Below, in pieces: positions 16,380-24,470 of a DNA stretch of 45,824 nt. The notes below the pieces were generated by a model. It was given only the letters and a program-made list of their open reading frames with translations, was not told the origin of the DNA and did no database searches. A program made the position numbers and the translations under genes. The first letter of the stretch is position 1. Every line of letters begins with the position of its first letter. Source of the DNA: a virus; the IMG/VR virus record IMGVR_UViG_3300045120_000193, positions 1 to 45,824 of that record; one strand, written 5' to 3'.

Positions 16380-17330
16380 TCAGATTCCCATTGCCGCTAA
16401 GAGTTCTTCGGCGGCTTCTTCGCTGCCTTCTGTTTGCAGACGTTTCCTGGATGATTCGATTTTGTGCGCTGCGCTTTTCTCGATTGTCCCGCGGGTGCTC
16501 ACGACTGCCGGAGCGACTTCTTGCGGTGCAGCTTTGATTTTCGATACGGCTTCGGATGTTTTGCCGTTCTTCTTTCCGGCTTGCTCTTTCAAAAATTCGG
16601 CGCGCCCCCGGAGCGCGTGACCGATCCAAATCATAAAGTCAGGAGAATTAGCAAGCTGCGGTACGGACGCCAGAAGTTGCGCAGCGTCTTTCCGCCACGG
16701 CGATTCTTTTTTGGCAAGCTCGGGATAAATCTCGACGGCGCGCGCATCGCATTGCGCCCGGACAGTCAGGTACTCTCGGCGCTTCGGGATGGCGCGAAGC
16801 GCCGATTCAGCACGCAATTTGATGTTTGTCACCTGTTCGGGTGTGAAATCTTTCTTGGTCACGTTCCCTTTAGAATCGCGCACTTCGTAATCGTATGCGC
16901 CGTCCCGGTGAGTCTCGGCAAATTCAACGAGTGCTTCGCAATCTTTCTCGGCCATTTGCAGACTGGATTCGTCGTACACGCCGTCGAGAAGATCACCGGA
17001 AACCGTTGGATCAATAGAACGGGGAGCCGGCTGCGCAGCGGGTTCCGGCGCTTGAGGTTTCAGCGCAGCCAACTCCTGCCGCAGATTGGTTACGATTTCA
17101 GTCAGACCTTTAAGCTGATCTTCGACCGTGGGAGGTTTTGATTCGGCAGCAGGCGGCGTTTCGGTTTCTTCAGCAACTACGTCCGTGCCTTCAGGAGCAG
17201 GTGTTTCCTCTTTTTCAGCTACCGGCGTTTGTTCGGCTTCGGGAGTTTCCGTTTCCTGCGCTTGATCGACAATCTCGGGATCGTCTTTTATGTCCTGCAA
17301 GATTTGCGCTGCCAACGTTCCTTCAGTCAT
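16380..17330 (-). CDS. Capsid scaffold protein, 316 aa
   Basis: The N-terminal ~90 residues are strongly acidic and Pro/Glu/Thr-rich, with a coiled-coil segment after them (VEDQLKGLTEIVTNLRQELA). The C-terminal part is helical and basic, rich in Lys and Arg. Position between the portal-side genes and the major capsid gene, and composition (acidic start, helical body, basic end), are typical for scaffolds. An inverted repeat lies directly at its start codon. Confidence 0.75.
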   Translation of the reverse strand: MTEGTLAAQILQDIKDDPEIVDQAQETETPEAEQTPVAEKEETPAPEGTDVVAEETETPPAAESKPPTVEDQLKGLTEIVTNLRQELAALKPQAPEPAAQPAPRSIDPTVSGDLLDGVYDESSLQMAEKDCEALVEFAETHRDGAYDYEVRDSKGNVTKKDFTPEQVTNIKLRAESALRAIPKRREYLTVRAQCDARAVEIYPELAKKESPWRKDAAQLLASVPQLANSPDFMIWIGHALRGRAEFLKEQAGKKNGKTSEAVSKIKAAPQEVAPAVVSTRGTIEKSAAHKIESSRKRLQTEGSEEAAEELLAAMGI

Positions 17331-17369
17331 TTGTCAAGCGCGATAACAGCAATCCCCGGAGTTGACAAA
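17330..17369. promoter_or_regulatory. Inverted repeat upstream of the scaffold gene in a 236-base gap
   Basis: TTTGTCAA at 17330-17337 and TTGACAAA at 17362-17369 form a perfect 8-base inverted repeat with a 24-base spacer. The left arm touches the scaffold start codon. The gap 17331-17566 holds no convincing gene and is the longest non-coding stretch in the morphogenesis block. It may contain a control site or promoter, but I see no clear -35/-10 pair for the scaffold. Function inferred. Confidence 0.4.
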
Positions 17370-17566
17370 GCCATTTGATTAGTAATTATCTCCGTACGTG
17401 GAACGGCCGCTAGTGTACGAGAAGCGAATTTACGTAGTCCAACTGCCGGTCACGTTCTCTCTAAAAACGATGTACTATTCGCTACCCAACTCGGATCGCG
17501 TAGATTGCAGAAAACGGTTGCGAGACGTGCTTGAAGTTTTTTGCGCACAACAACTGAGGCGAAATT

Positions 17567-17854
17567 CTAAGCGTTAGTTTTTCGTTCCGCAGATTTACGT
17601 TTCGATTCCAGATCGTAAATCAGTGTCCCTAAAATATCCGCGCCACCGAGCGCCGCGCTAGCTGCGTGAGTTTTTTCCTGCTCGTTGAGCGTTGCAGCCA
17701 ACGCAATTTGTTCTTCGCGTGTGCAGGTCAGAAGCCACACAACAGATTTGTAAAACGGATGCTCCGCTGAAATTGCAAAGCCGTTGTCCAGTTCCGATTC
17801 ACTGAGCGGTTTAACTGCGTAAACTCGGACTTTGCTAGGCTTCGATGCTGCCAT
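17567..17854 (-). CDS. Small phage protein of unknown function, 95 aa
   Basis: It lies between the portal-linked 78-residue gene and the scaffold. It has a helical centre (VVWLLTCTREEQIALAATLN) and a basic end. The start overlaps the last base of the upstream gene. The first half (AEHPFYKSVVWLL) resembles small proteins often found next to portal genes in short-tailed phages. No function assigned. Confidence 0.65.
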   Translation of the reverse strand: MAASKPSKVRVYAVKPLSESELDNGFAISAEHPFYKSVVWLLTCTREEQIALAATLNEQEKTHAASAALGGADILGTLIYDLESKRKSAERKTNA

Positions 17855-18090
17855 TATAGCTCTACGAACGGATAATCGGCACTTGGTCGAATCGGCTGTA
17901 GCGGGTGATTAAATGTAAGTTGTGTCCACCAAATTCTGCCAGTGAACAAAACTTTAATGCGCTCGCTCCAACTTAACTTCCAGCACGACGTGCAGTCGCC
18001 GTCATCTGTTTTATGAACTGGCAATGGCAGGTACGGTGGCTGGTTTTTTGCGTAGATACAGGTTTGTTCTTTGAACTCGATTGGTTTCAT
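17854..18090 (-). CDS. Conserved short portal-linked protein, 78 aa
   Basis: The sequence MKPIEFKEQTCIYAKNQPPY, then LPVHKT, a CTSCWKLSW element and IWWTQLTFNHPLQP, matches a short protein found in many tailed phages, usually with vocabulary such as SCWKLSWxERIKxLxTGRIW. I know no function for it. Two Cys in CTSC could bind metal only with partners. It is located immediately after the portal gene. Confidence 0.75.
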   Translation of the reverse strand: MKPIEFKEQTCIYAKNQPPYLPLPVHKTDDGDCTSCWKLSWSERIKVLFTGRIWWTQLTFNHPLQPIRPSADYPFVEL

Positions 18091-18093
18091 ATT

Positions 18094-20217
18094 TTATTGC
18101 TCGCTCCCATTAGACGACATCGCCACGTCAGGAGCTTGCTGTGGCTGGAAAGTTTTGCCTGTCAATGCGCGACCAATCGCAGGGTTCTGCGTAAACTGCT
18201 GAATCTGCCTCTGAAAAAATTGTACTCGGTTCTGAATAAGTTTCTGGCTGTCCGGCAAACTCTGCAACCGTTGCGGCATGTTCGGTTGCGAAAGTAATTG
18301 CTGCATTGTTTGCAGGCGCAACTGATGGTTGCCCATCATCGGCAGATCTGGCTCGACTCCTGCCATCATCAGTCCGAAAGCGTGCTTCTCATCCTTGCGC
18401 TCTTTCTCCATCGCTTCGGGGCTAGCCTGATCTTGTGCGATGGCGTCGGCCGCGTCGGGATCAATAAGTTCCACCGCCATCTTGAACAGTAAGCCTTCCT
18501 GCTTGAACGCCATTGCGCGCGTTATCAGATCAATCTTGTGCTCGGCGTAATCTTCGTTCAGCATCCGCGTATCAATCGTTGCGCTGATTTCGTAGCGCCC
18601 CTGAATGTCTTTCGTGCTCGCTGGAAATTTGAGTTCGCTTTTTCCCGCTACCCGTTCGACTTCAGCCTGCGTCTCGTATTGCTGTTGTAGTTGCCACGTC
18701 TGTTCAAGGGTCTGCTCGAATTGCGCGAGCATGTGACCTGCTAAATGTTCGCGCCGGATTTCTTTTAGCGCGGGATCAACTGTGGGACCGAAAAGCGCGT
18801 AGCGTTCGTCCAACCTGGTTTTAACTAGCTCCATTACTTTGAGCGGTGTTTGATCGGACGGCGGCAAGGGAGGCCATGTCAATTCATTCGGTCGATTGAT
18901 CGCAAGGTAATGTCCAGGCTTGAACCGGCCTTTTAACGCTTCGTAGCGCAACGATGGAATGAACATCGGCGGGCGATTGATTAAATCGCTGCGGTCGTTT
19001 AATCCGTCCTGTTGCTTTTTGATGTCCTGTTCGTCGCTCCACGCTTCATGCGCGATGCCGCGCTCGTGCAACAACATTCTGTGCTCTGCCTGCCAACGCC
19101 AGAGCACGAACGGATATTGCTTGTGTTTGTACGGATGCACCTGATGCAATGCGCACAAGTCAGTCTTAATGCCCATCACCGACTCGGAGAACACTGTGCG
19201 GTAAACGCATGGTGTTCCGTTGACCAGGCGCCGGGAATAAAAATGTTGGAGTTCAATTAAATCGCGTTCACCGCCGATAGCTGTCGCGCTGAACCTATCG
19301 TTGACATGCCACCCTGCGAACTCTCCTTTTTTCTTTATCGCTTCGGTCACAAAATCTGGATCGTAATTCTCCGTTTCAATCCGGTCAGTCAGTTCGCTTT
19401 CGGTGACAAGTTCGCGTCGGTTAATCCAACGCTCGGACTGAATCGAACTTGCGCTAGATGGGAGTAGAACGTCATGCACCATGCGTAGCGCAGTCCACTT
19501 CGGCTTGTTCTCTACCAGGAAAACTATCGGCACTGTCGTCTGTAAATCGCGCCGGAGTTCGCTAAGGATTTTACGAGCTCTATCCCGATTAATGATCGGA
19601 GAAAAACTCTGGATGAAATCAAGTAGCGTTGGCGACGGATCGGCGTCGGAGAACAGTTCTAGCAACTGATCTTCAGCACCCATTTCTTGAAACAACAGTT
19701 GCGCGTCCTGCGCGCTTACCGGCACTTCTTCTATTGTGCGTTGCTGTTCCCATTCAATCCCGATTACCACGAGCCCGCGCGTGAACATCCATGTGTACGC
19801 CAACGGCAGTTCGGTTAAAAGTTCCTGGCGCATGTGCGTGTAAATGCGCCACTTCAACAACTTCTCAGCAACGTTACTTATCCGTCCTTCAGTCAATGGG
19901 CGCATCGCGCGCATCTGCACTTTGGCGCGCAAGAAAGTGAATAGCGCGAAACTGACGTGCTCGCGGATTAGCGGTTGCACAACGCGCACCCTTGCATCGC
20001 TCGCGCCGTCCCACGGAAACGCCTCTTCTTCGCCGTCGGAATGTTTGCAGCGATCTTCGTGTTGCCCTTTCCAGTGACAATGAAAATAGCCGTGCGCGCT
20101 TTGAGCGTCCTGCCAGTACGCATCGCAATCAGCGCGAGCGTCGTTAATTTCGGCAACGACCTTTTTCAGATTCGGCGTTTGAACCTGCTCAAGCCGTTCG
20201 TCGGATTGGTCAGACAT
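18094..20217 (-). CDS. Portal protein, P22-like, 707 aa
   Basis: Size and content fit the P22 gp1 family: a helical start (PNLKKVVAEINDARADCDAYW), the core element SDARVRVVQPLIREHVSF at ~75-92, a helical wing region, LWRWQAEHRMLLHERGIAHEAW at ~385-405, and a Gln-rich C-terminal helix and tail (QLRLQTMQQLLSQPN, VQFFQRQIQQFTQNP). It forms the DNA channel at one capsid vertex and works with the terminase. It is encoded between the terminase and scaffold, as usual. Confidence 0.85.
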   Translation of the reverse strand: MSDQSDERLEQVQTPNLKKVVAEINDARADCDAYWQDAQSAHGYFHCHWKGQHEDRCKHSDGEEEAFPWDGASDARVRVVQPLIREHVSFALFTFLRAKVQMRAMRPLTEGRISNVAEKLLKWRIYTHMRQELLTELPLAYTWMFTRGLVVIGIEWEQQRTIEEVPVSAQDAQLLFQEMGAEDQLLELFSDADPSPTLLDFIQSFSPIINRDRARKILSELRRDLQTTVPIVFLVENKPKWTALRMVHDVLLPSSASSIQSERWINRRELVTESELTDRIETENYDPDFVTEAIKKKGEFAGWHVNDRFSATAIGGERDLIELQHFYSRRLVNGTPCVYRTVFSESVMGIKTDLCALHQVHPYKHKQYPFVLWRWQAEHRMLLHERGIAHEAWSDEQDIKKQQDGLNDRSDLINRPPMFIPSLRYEALKGRFKPGHYLAINRPNELTWPPLPPSDQTPLKVMELVKTRLDERYALFGPTVDPALKEIRREHLAGHMLAQFEQTLEQTWQLQQQYETQAEVERVAGKSELKFPASTKDIQGRYEISATIDTRMLNEDYAEHKIDLITRAMAFKQEGLLFKMAVELIDPDAADAIAQDQASPEAMEKERKDEKHAFGLMMAGVEPDLPMMGNHQLRLQTMQQLLSQPNMPQRLQSLPDSQKLIQNRVQFFQRQIQQFTQNPAIGRALTGKTFQPQQAPDVAMSSNGSEQ

Positions 20218-20220
20218 AAC

Positions 20221-20559
20221 TTAAACGTCCCACAACCATCGCTTAGGCGTGGCGCTCGGAGTAGGAGTAGGCGTTGCCTGTTGCGCGCCGCCGCCGTAAA
20301 ACGAACTCTCGATGTCTCTATTCAAGTCGGTGCGATCATCCACTTTCAAGAGTTGTAGAATGTCCGGTTGCCTAATCATGCCGGGGTCAACGTTACCCGG
20401 TCGAGTAATCATTCTTGGATCTACGTCCTTCAAATTCTGCGTTGGAGTTGAAGCAGGCGTTGGGGTCGGGCGCGCAGCAAACGGATTTAAGAAATCCAAG
20501 CTCGGCATCGACAATAAGCTTGTCACGTTGCTTTGCTGGCCTTCTGATCCGTCGCCCAT
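20221..20559 (-). CDS. Small Pro/Thr-containing phage protein, 112 aa
   Basis: I choose ATG 20559 (MGDGSEGQQSNVTSLL) because AAAGGGGAAA lies ~4-8 bases upstream; the longer frame has a poor context. The protein holds two Thr-Pro runs (RPTPTPASTPTQ near residue 30 and TPTPTPSATP near the end). Between them is a motif MITRPGNVDPGMIRQPD, of a kind found in short phage proteins that name the packaged or injected set. No clear function. It lies between the terminase side and the portal. Confidence 0.65.
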   Translation of the reverse strand: MGDGSEGQQSNVTSLLSMPSLDFLNPFAARPTPTPASTPTQNLKDVDPRMITRPGNVDPGMIRQPDILQLLKVDDRTDLNRDIESSFYGGGAQQATPTPTPSATPKRWLWDV

Positions 20560-20572
20560 TTGCTTTCCCCTT

Positions 20573-20785
20573 TTACAGCCTGTTCTCTTTACTCGCAACT
20601 AAAGAATTGCGTCGTTTCATCTTCCCTAAACACACCGATCCGTTTGGTTGCGGCATACGGCAAGTTAGTTCTACTTCATTAGGGCTCCATGTTTTTCTAC
20701 CGCAGACTGAACACGCTGCTAGTTCCATTTCGTTAATGTATTTTAAGCACGCCTCTTTACCTATCACTTTAGTTTCTTCTTCCAT
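20573..20785 (-). CDS. Small zinc-ribbon protein, 70 aa
   Basis: CSVCG at residues ~25-29 and a later pair (CRMPQPNGSVC at ~42-52) form a likely four-Cys zinc ribbon. The N-terminus is helical and acidic. It lies right after the large terminase gene. It could be a DNA- or partner-binding adaptor, but this is inference from the motif alone. Confidence 0.7.
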   Translation of the reverse strand: MEEETKVIGKEACLKYINEMELAACSVCGRKTWSPNEVELTCRMPQPNGSVCLGKMKRRNSLVASKENRL

Positions 20786-20791
20786 AGATTC

Positions 20792-22489
20792 CTAAAACCT
20801 TCTCCAACTGTAAGCGTCTTCCCCGATAAAATCTATGTCGCTCGCCGCCGCATACCTGAGCAAATCAATCGGATCTTTCGTCGCGCCTTTATTCCCGTCT
20901 TTCCCTGTCCACGTCTTTAATGCGTATATCGTGTTCGGACATTCAACTGAAATCTTTAACCGAGGCTGGTTCACCCGCGCTAACCGACTCGAAAATTCCC
21001 CAACAACACTTTCCCGGTCGTAATCCAACAACTCGTTCACCAACGTCGTTGACGCTTTAATCTCGTGCGCTACCGCAGGCTCGAATATCATCCCTTGTTC
21101 TTCCATCTGCTCGATTAACGTTCGGCTCCCGTCAATCTCTGTAATCGGCGTGTTCCCGAAACGTATGTCCATCCGGCGCTCAACGATTACTTCTTTCCCT
21201 TCTAACCGTTCGATCTCAGTTTTGTACTGCCGCAACCCAAACTGAAAACTGTCCTGCGCCGGTCCGCGCTCCCCGTCCAACGCTTTCCCCGGAATCGCCC
21301 ACGGGCCCGGATGGCCTATCCCTGGTATGTACGCAGAAGGATGTCCGTGGCTAGGCCATTCACGATACACCCACCACTTGCCATCGTCGGTGATTCGTAT
21401 CCATAGCATGAACCAATTCCTGCCGTCGCACGGATCGACAAATAAAAAGTTGCTGCCCACACTCGGGATCTCTTCAGACCGACACACATGAACCAAATCG
21501 CTGAAGAACGGAAACTGCGCATACGCGGCTTTGCTCACCATCCCGTACACGCGCATCTTGATCTCGTGCTCAGGTTGCCCTTTCGCTTTCTGTCGAACAC
21601 CCTCCCAATTTCCGAAGATAGGATTGTCGCTCGAATGAAAGTAGATCACGCGCGCTCGAGGATTAGAGCATTGCAATACCCGATGGACTTTCGCGCCGCG
21701 CTCGCTATCCGCGTTCAGTGGCAACAAATACGGGTCAGCTTCAACTTCCTCTAACACAGTCGCACCATCCAAGAAATGTCCGACCGTCTGCGTGTATCCT
21801 TCGTAAGGCGTAAACGTAATCAGGAACAACCCATTCCTCTCTACCAACCGCCATTCAATCTCCTTGATCCACTCAAACGGCAATAACTCGTCTCCCCAAA
21901 ATCCGTCCAGCGCCACCGCTTGCAACGTCCCCAACTTCTGTTCGTAAAACTTGAACCGGCACTCGCTCTTGTTCGGTAGCACCATCGCGTTCTCTGTAAA
22001 TCCACCGGACTGACTGAACCGCACCTTGGTAAACTTTGTGCGCCTCTTGTTAAGCGTGCCTGTCTCTCCAGGCTTCCATCCCACAGGCAACGAGTTCTCG
22101 ATATACCGCTGCTGATTGTCCCTGCTCGCCGCTTCCGTCGCGTCCGCACACCACCAGCGTTGCCCGTCCTTAGTAGCTAACTGCCGCGTAACATACGGCG
22201 CAGCAAACGCGCTCTTACTACTCCTGTGCCCCCCAAGGATGATTAGGTAAACAACCCCCTTCGGAAACTTCCCTCGTAACTCCGACATCTGTTCCTCTGC
22301 CTTCTCCCACACAGGATTCCGAAACCCATACGTGTACGGATTCAAGATCGCTTGCTTCGCTCGCTCTTTGATGATCGCTTCCCAATCCTCCGCGTCAGCA
22401 CCGCCCTCCAACGCTTTCTCCACAGGAAACCGAGAAGCAAACGCCAACTCCATGTTACGCAACGCTTCTTCGCTGATAGCTTCGTTCAT
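20792..22489 (-). CDS. terL: Terminase large subunit, 565 aa
   Basis: ATPase part: Walker A-like GGHRSSKSAFAAPYV at ~85-99, adenine/stacking region after it, and a Walker B element VALDGFWGDELLPFEW at ~193-208, where the acidic pair is DE. A coupling segment LITFTPYEGY follows. The nuclease part begins with FVDPCDGRNWFMLW at ~350, whose first Asp is the usual metal ligand, followed by later acidic residues. It cuts and pumps DNA into the capsid through the portal. The gene overlaps the upstream small gene by 4 bases. Confidence 0.9.
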   Translation of the reverse strand: MNEAISEEALRNMELAFASRFPVEKALEGGADAEDWEAIIKERAKQAILNPYTYGFRNPVWEKAEEQMSELRGKFPKGVVYLIILGGHRSSKSAFAAPYVTRQLATKDGQRWWCADATEAASRDNQQRYIENSLPVGWKPGETGTLNKRRTKFTKVRFSQSGGFTENAMVLPNKSECRFKFYEQKLGTLQAVALDGFWGDELLPFEWIKEIEWRLVERNGLFLITFTPYEGYTQTVGHFLDGATVLEEVEADPYLLPLNADSERGAKVHRVLQCSNPRARVIYFHSSDNPIFGNWEGVRQKAKGQPEHEIKMRVYGMVSKAAYAQFPFFSDLVHVCRSEEIPSVGSNFLFVDPCDGRNWFMLWIRITDDGKWWVYREWPSHGHPSAYIPGIGHPGPWAIPGKALDGERGPAQDSFQFGLRQYKTEIERLEGKEVIVERRMDIRFGNTPITEIDGSRTLIEQMEEQGMIFEPAVAHEIKASTTLVNELLDYDRESVVGEFSSRLARVNQPRLKISVECPNTIYALKTWTGKDGNKGATKDPIDLLRYAAASDIDFIGEDAYSWRRF

Positions 22490-22620
22490 CGCTGCCTGTA
22501 GTTAAAAAACCATTCCAAATATAAAAGTATCAACATCAAAACCCGAACCCAAGGCAACCAGATAAGTAGCAACACTATCGCAAAAGCTAAAGCTATCTGA
22601 CACCAGCGTAACCAGCTCAT
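22486..22620 (-). CDS. Small membrane protein, 44 aa
   Basis: ATG 22620 overlaps the stop of the upstream gene (ATGA), and the stop overlaps the terminase start. The product is almost one long hydrophobic helix (QIALAFAIVLLLIWLPWVRV) with a basic, aromatic end (EWFFNYRQR). A longer frame from 22686 exists, but the coupling supports the short start. Function unknown. Confidence 0.6.
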   Translation of the reverse strand: MSWLRWCQIALAFAIVLLLIWLPWVRVLMLILLYLEWFFNYRQR

Positions 22621-22832
22621 ACCACCATCACATACCCCATACGACTGCTCTCCACCACTTCCACACGCGACCTGTCCATCCACCAAACCCCGTCACATTT
22701 CCATAGCAAAAATGTGTTGCACAATAGCCAACACCAAAACGTCGTGCTCAATATCACCCGACAAGGCTCGTGCTTCTCTAAGTCATCCTGCATTTCAAAC
22801 GCTAACATCTCAAATTGGCTCTCAGCACTCAT
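22617..22832 (-). CDS. Small protein with Trp-rich membrane-like segment, 71 aa
   Basis: ATG 22832 is preceded by AAGGAG at good spacing and overlaps the previous stop, so I prefer it to the earlier ATG at 22859. It opens with an acidic amphipathic start (MSAESQFEMLAFEMQDDLEK), then has a hydrophobic, Trp/Cys-rich stretch (FWCWLLCNTFLLWKC) that may sit in the membrane. It ends in hydrophobic residues. Unknown role. Confidence 0.55.
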   Translation of the reverse strand: MSAESQFEMLAFEMQDDLEKHEPCRVILSTTFWCWLLCNTFLLWKCDGVWWMDRSRVEVVESSRMGYVMVV

Positions 22833-22972
22833 ACCTTCTCCTTCCTCGCCGCTCGCCACCGAACTTGAGCCGCGTTCCTCGCAGCCTTCGCCCTAGCCTT
22901 AGATCCTTTCCCCGCCGCACCACCCAAGCGCCCCATCGCCACAGCGTGCGCGTTCTTCTTTGCCTTCATCAT
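22829..22972 (-). CDS. Small basic protein with RLGG/ARWR motif, 47 aa
   Basis: The ORF begins ATGATG at 22972, coupled to the upstream stop, and ends in ATGA with the next gene. The product (MMKAKKNAHAVAMGRLGGAA..., ending AAQVRWRAARKEKV) resembles short basic proteins in phages and plasmids that have RLGGxxGG and xARWR segments. DNA or RNA binding is plausible but not shown. Confidence 0.6.
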   Translation of the reverse strand: MMKAKKNAHAVAMGRLGGAAGKGSKARAKAARNAAQVRWRAARKEKV

Positions 22973-23166
22973 TCCACGCTCGACATCTCGTTAAAAAGCT
23001 CCTCGCTTCGTTCACCTTTGTTAAATCGCACGGAAAGCGGATCGAATGTAAAGCGTAGAGCTAGTGACGTGTTCACTCCCGGCATACCCTCTAAATCCTG
23101 ATAACGCCTACGCACTTCATCGAAATGTTGCTTCGCCGTTTTCCAGTCCAAGTCAGTTTCATTCAT
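22969..23166 (-). CDS. Small conserved-looking phage protein, 65 aa
   Basis: Helical start (DWKTAKQHFDEVRRRYQDLE), then a core VNTSLALRFTFDPLSVRFNKGER followed by SEELFNEM. The second half resembles a short family placed upstream of terminase genes in other phages. Function unknown. It is coupled to the small basic protein downstream. Confidence 0.6.
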   Translation of the reverse strand: MNETDLDWKTAKQHFDEVRRRYQDLEGMPGVNTSLALRFTFDPLSVRFNKGERSEELFNEMSSVE

Positions 23167-23190
23167 TGCGTAACGCTACGCATAAAGAAT

Positions 23191-23499
23191 TTACAGGCAA
23201 ATCTTTTTTTGTTCGCAAAATTTCTCCCGCACTGAACGGTGAGGCAACAGCGCCCGCGTGACGTGCGCGCGACCGCCCCCCCGGAGGTCTGCAACCATCT
23301 GTTCGTTGAGCAATGGTCGAAACTCTCGGATCGCAGCTGCTTCCCGGTCGCGTAGCTCACGCTTGCGGCATGGATCACAGAAGTACCCAGCGAAGTCTAG
23401 GCCACTGTAGGCGTGCTTTGCTACTCGTCGCTCGACGTTGATCGACGACCCGATGTAAAGCACCTCAGAGCCGTCCCACAAATAGTAAACTCCAACCAT
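23191..23499 (-). CDS. GIY-YIG nuclease-domain protein, 102 aa
   Basis: The GIY-YIG core is readable: GVYYLWDGSEVLYIGSS at ~3-19 (the GVY and YIG elements), ERRVAKHA after it (the conserved Arg and His), and REAAAIREFRPLLNEQ at ~52-67, with the conserved Glu and Asn of the domain. In phages such small proteins may be free-standing homing-type nucleases or DNA-processing enzymes. GTG 23502 is an alternative start. Being next to the terminase genes, it might help in packaging or recombination, but that is inference. Confidence 0.7.
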   Translation of the reverse strand: MVGVYYLWDGSEVLYIGSSINVERRVAKHAYSGLDFAGYFCDPCRKRELRDREAAAIREFRPLLNEQMVADLRGGGRAHVTRALLPHRSVREKFCEQKKICL

Positions 23500-23547
23500 C
23501 ACTAGCGCAACGACTTGCGCATAACATCAGCCAAGATCAGTAAGCAC

Positions 23548-23988
23548 TTACGCACCGTTGGCCTGCGGGCTCGGCGGAGTTAATCGTTGCGCTTTCCTGG
23601 CTAGCATTGCCTCAAGCATGTCATGGTCGCTCAGGTTAGCGTGCAGGTGCTCATGGCGTATCGTCATTACTGGATCGCCGGACAAGGCCAAGATCTTGTC
23701 CACCGCAACGCCGAACATTGCGTTAAGAACTGCGGTCGGTGCCTTCTCTATCCTCGTTGCCAACTCTATCGCGCTCCCTTTTGCGTTCAACGTTGCCTGC
23801 GAGCGAATGTGTTCGCGTGCCTCATCATATTCTGCATCGGTTAGACGTTGGACCGTGTACGTTGAGAGCTTGGCGATTGCTGAAGCTTTGCGAAGGCTGA
23901 AACCTTGCAAGCGCAGCTGAGCGGCATACTCGCGTTGACGTTGTTTATACGGTCGCGGTGATTCTGCGGTGCTTAGCGCTTTAACCAC
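23548..23988 (-). CDS. HTH DNA-binding protein, possible small terminase, 146 aa
   Basis: Residues ~20-55 form a helix-turn-helix (AAQLRLQGFSLRKASAIAKL and STYTVQRLTDAEY). A helical middle (residues 65-105) and a polar end with HEHLHANLSDHDMLEAM follow. It is the first gene of the late block, six genes upstream of the large terminase. A DNA-recognition HTH followed by an oligomerisation helix is the small-terminase layout, and no better candidate exists here. A regulator of late transcription is the alternative. Confidence 0.55.
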   Translation of the reverse strand: MVKALSTAESPRPYKQRQREYAAQLRLQGFSLRKASAIAKLSTYTVQRLTDAEYDEAREHIRSQATLNAKGSAIELATRIEKAPTAVLNAMFGVAVDKILALSGDPVMTIRHEHLHANLSDHDMLEAMLARKAQRLTPPSPQANGA

Positions 23989-24002
23989 GAGAAGGAATGA
24001 AC

Positions 24003-24027
24003 GCTTGACGCGGCGTGGTTGTCAAGC
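24003..24027. promoter_or_regulatory. Palindromic site in the divergent region between late and early block A
   Basis: GCTTGAC at 24003-24009 and GTCAAGC at 24021-24027 form a perfect 7-base inverted repeat with 11 bases between. It lies between the first late gene (minus, start 23988) and the first early gene (plus). The other divergent region (32611-32679) contains the related sequence GCTTGACAAGC. A repressor/activator operator is plausible, with half-sites of the TTGAC type. No clear -10 boxes are visible at this site. Confidence 0.45.
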
Positions 24028-24054
24028 AGAGTGAGCGAAACGGATTCGCAGATA

Positions 24055-24222
24055 ATGGAAACGCAAGAACTGATTAGAGAGGCGATGCGGGAGCTAGGGA
24101 AGCGCAAAAAGACAATGACCGCGGCGGCGGTCGATCAACGGCGCCGAGCGAACAAGGCGAGCGTGAAATCGCGCAAATTGAGTATGCGAAAAAAGTATGC
24201 TCAAGGTGAAAATAAAGATTGA
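24055..24222 (+). CDS. Small basic protein, 55 aa
   Basis: ATG 24055 is the first ATG of an open frame that starts further upstream at TTG. No good ribosome binding site is visible. The product is helical and strongly basic (REAMRELGKRKKTMTAAAV, then RRRANKASVKSRK), similar to short proteins with a GRKGGxxxAxxM-type repeat region. DNA/RNA binding is likely, but unproven. It could be the first early gene of the block. Confidence 0.5.
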   Translation: METQELIREAMRELGKRKKTMTAAAVDQRRRANKASVKSRKLSMRKKYAQGENKD

Positions 24223-24242
24223 ACGAAACTGTTTCGCATGTA

Positions 24243-24262
24243 GTCTCATAGGCAAATGAGAC
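24243..24262 (+). promoter_or_regulatory. Hairpin covering the start codon of the 66-aa gene
   Basis: GTCTCAT (24243-24249) pairs perfectly with ATGAGAC (24256-24262) across a 6-base loop; the start codon ATG 24256-24258 lies in the right arm. A second palindrome, CGAAAC-T-GTTTCG, lies just upstream at 24224-24236. Together they could block or control initiation of the 66-residue protein. Confidence 0.5.
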
Positions 24263-24456
24263 AGAGATTCACGAAGCGAAACGTCGGCTCTTGCGTTTCG
24301 TTTGATGCTTTCGATGGCAAGAGATATTACGGCGAGATATTCAGTATTCGCAATCGCGTAGTGGCAGTCCGCTACAACGTGCCAAGCGTCGGCTCGGTGA
24401 TTGCGAATCTGGGTCGGAGAACAATTAAACCGCTTACAATTCGCGGATTCACTTAG
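24256..24456 (+). CDS. Small SH3-like beta protein, 66 aa
   Basis: Unknown family. The product has a basic start and then alternating strands (VSFDAFDGKRYYGEIFSIRN, RVVAVRYNVPSVGSV), which suggests a small beta-barrel. Its start codon lies inside a perfect 7-base-pair hairpin with no exposed Shine-Dalgarno sequence, so translation may be controlled. Early-block protein; possibly a host-binding inhibitor, but this is only an idea. Confidence 0.55.
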   Translation: MRQRFTKRNVGSCVSFDAFDGKRYYGEIFSIRNRVVAVRYNVPSVGSVIANLGRRTIKPLTIRGFT

Positions 24457-24470
24457 GAAAGGCTAATCCA

